Shown here: positions 62,951-64,000 of the stretch, piece after piece
Layout of the letters: the number at the start of each line of letters is the position of its first letter
How positions within the stretch are numbered: the first letter of the stretch is position 1
Assembly (NCBI GenBank): GCA_013399305.1
Contig: VXAI01000097.1
Location: 2,403,298-2,467,297, forward strand
Source: Rostratula benghalensis
Lineage: Eukaryota > Chordata > Aves > Charadriiformes > Rostratulidae
Length of the DNA stretch: 64,000 nt
Reading direction: 5' to 3'
Made by a program: the position numbers and the translations under genes
Notes under the pieces: generated by a model
The model's input: the letters and a program-made list of their open reading frames with translations, nothing else
Databases searched by the model: none
Told to the model about the DNA's origin: nothing

Positions 62951-64000
62951 GACTAAACTCGGGCCGGTTGCCGCCGCTGGAGCCGCCTGCACGGGTGGCT
63001 CACGACGGCTTGAAAAGGCACTTTGAAACCACGAGCGAGGAAAGGCGAGAGCAAGGGGCCGGGTGGCGGGAAAGCCCGGGCATCGGCCGGGAGAGCCCGG
63101 CGGCAGCGGCGGAGGGGGCTCGGAAGCAGCGCGGAGGGGCTGAGGGGAGGACGGGACGGGATGGGGCAGGGGGGAGAGGGAAGAAAACAACCGCTTTACC
63201 GGAACGTGGAGGCATCCAGGTGGCATTTAGGCAGAAAAAGGAAATACAGGTGTAGAAATGCAAATATGGAGATGAGGGGGTGGGAGTGGCGGGAAAGGGG
63301 GTGGAGGGGAAGAAAAGCAGTCCTGGGGGCCGGGCGGCAGGGGCCGAAGGGAGTGGGAGGGGTGGAGGGTGAGGGTGGTGGCCCCCACTGTGGCAGCGAA
63401 GGGACAGTGAGGGCGAAGAGGGGCAGCTGTGAGGGGAGTACCCGGCAGCAGCCGGCGGCCGCCGCAGGGCGACCATGGCAGCGGCGCGTCCCCGCGGCCA
63501 ATGGGAAGGAACCACGCTCGCAGGAACTGGAGCGGGGAGGGAGCGGGAAGGGGCTGCCGCCGCCGCCGCCGCCCTCTCTGGCTCTGTCGAGCCCTCTCTG
63601 GGCGCTGGGGGGAGCTGGGCGCTGCCGTCCCGGCCGCGGAGCCGCGCTGTCGGTTGCCTGTGCCGGGCGAGCCGCCCGACCTGCTCGGGGTGGGCTCCTC
63701 TGCGCTGCCGCCCGCCGCTCTTCCCGCCCTTTTATCTTAGGGGCGGCTGCGCCTGACGCCCGACCCTCAGGCGGCGGAGCCGTTCGATCCCAGCGGGGTT
63801 TCAGTGTTCGTGTGTGCCCCCCTTTAGTGGCTGCTTAAGGCCGGTTAGTGCTGCCGCAGGCCTGTACCTCCTCCCGGCCCGCCCGGACCCGCTGACGGGG
63901 TCCGCCGGGATCCGCCGGGATGAGGCGGGCACCATCGACTCACCTCAGCCCTTCCCGCGGCCAGGGGCGCTGGTTCCTTGCCCGAAACCTGACTGGAGCC
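62950..64000. promoter_or_regulatory. second CpG island, unassigned promoter
   Basis: A GC- and CpG-rich kilobase running to the window edge, with a purine-rich + strand at 63020-63430, a CCAAT box at 63499-63503, and an ATG in good context (GCGACCATGG) at 63475. The ATG opens a 93-codon low-complexity frame rich in Ala, Gly and Arg that I do not recognise. It may be the promoter of the next gene to the right. Direction is undecided. Confidence 0.55.

Noticed and set aside
63000..63838. 271-codon + and 171-codon - open frames at the right edge
   Set aside because: Same CpG-island effect; low-complexity and mutually overlapping. A real first exon may exist here but cannot be singled out.
1..64000. 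CRISPR arrays, operons, tRNA or rRNA genes
   Set aside because: None seen; the window is vertebrate intronic and intergenic DNA, though I could not run a structure search for small RNAs.

Overview
The window is vertebrate nuclear DNA, almost certainly from a bird. It holds split genes with GT-AG introns and several CR1 LINE fragments that end in the avian ATTCTRTG-type tail, with no bacterial-style gene packing. I cannot name the species. A run of 25 Ns at 30723-30747 shows it is an assembled scaffold.

Two protein genes face each other tail to tail. LRRK2 (+ strand, 1216-29124) enters from the left. Twenty-five coding exons are present, matching human exons 27-51 one for one, and encode residues 1198 to the C-terminus: the last leucine-rich repeats, ROC GTPase, COR, kinase and WD40 domains. 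The frame is open across every junction and all key kinase and P-loop residues are intact. ERGIC2 (- strand, 37551-57808) is present in full as 13 coding exons giving 377 aa, the same length I recall for human ERGIC2, with a probable non-coding first exon in a CpG island near 60.3 kb.

Layout: 1-1215, LRRK2 intron; 1216-29124, LRRK2 exons and introns, with a frameshifted CR1 copy at 25458-26789 and an older LINE-like stretch at 27480-28215 in the last two introns; 29125-37550, the LRRK2 3' UTR, the sequence gap, intergenic DNA with one CR1 tail, and the ERGIC2 3' UTR; 37551-60268, ERGIC2, whose introns hold five CR1 fragments and an inverted repeat flanking exons 3-5; 60269-60720, its CpG-island promoter; 60721-62950, AT-rich intergenic DNA; 62950-64000, a second CpG island whose gene lies outside the window or is unrecognised.

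The two genes have no known joint function. LRRK2 is a Rab kinase and GTPase of endolysosomal membranes, and ERGIC2 is an ER-Golgi cargo-cycling protein. Their adjacency is of interest because in human they lie far apart on chromosome 12. I found no undescribed system. The best leads are lineage-specific residues at clinically studied LRRK2 positions (1398, 1444, 2385, the WD40 dimer face, the C-terminal tail), the LRRK2-ERGIC2 adjacency across a gap, and the intronic inverted repeat in ERGIC2. All comparisons with human are from memory, not from an alignment.
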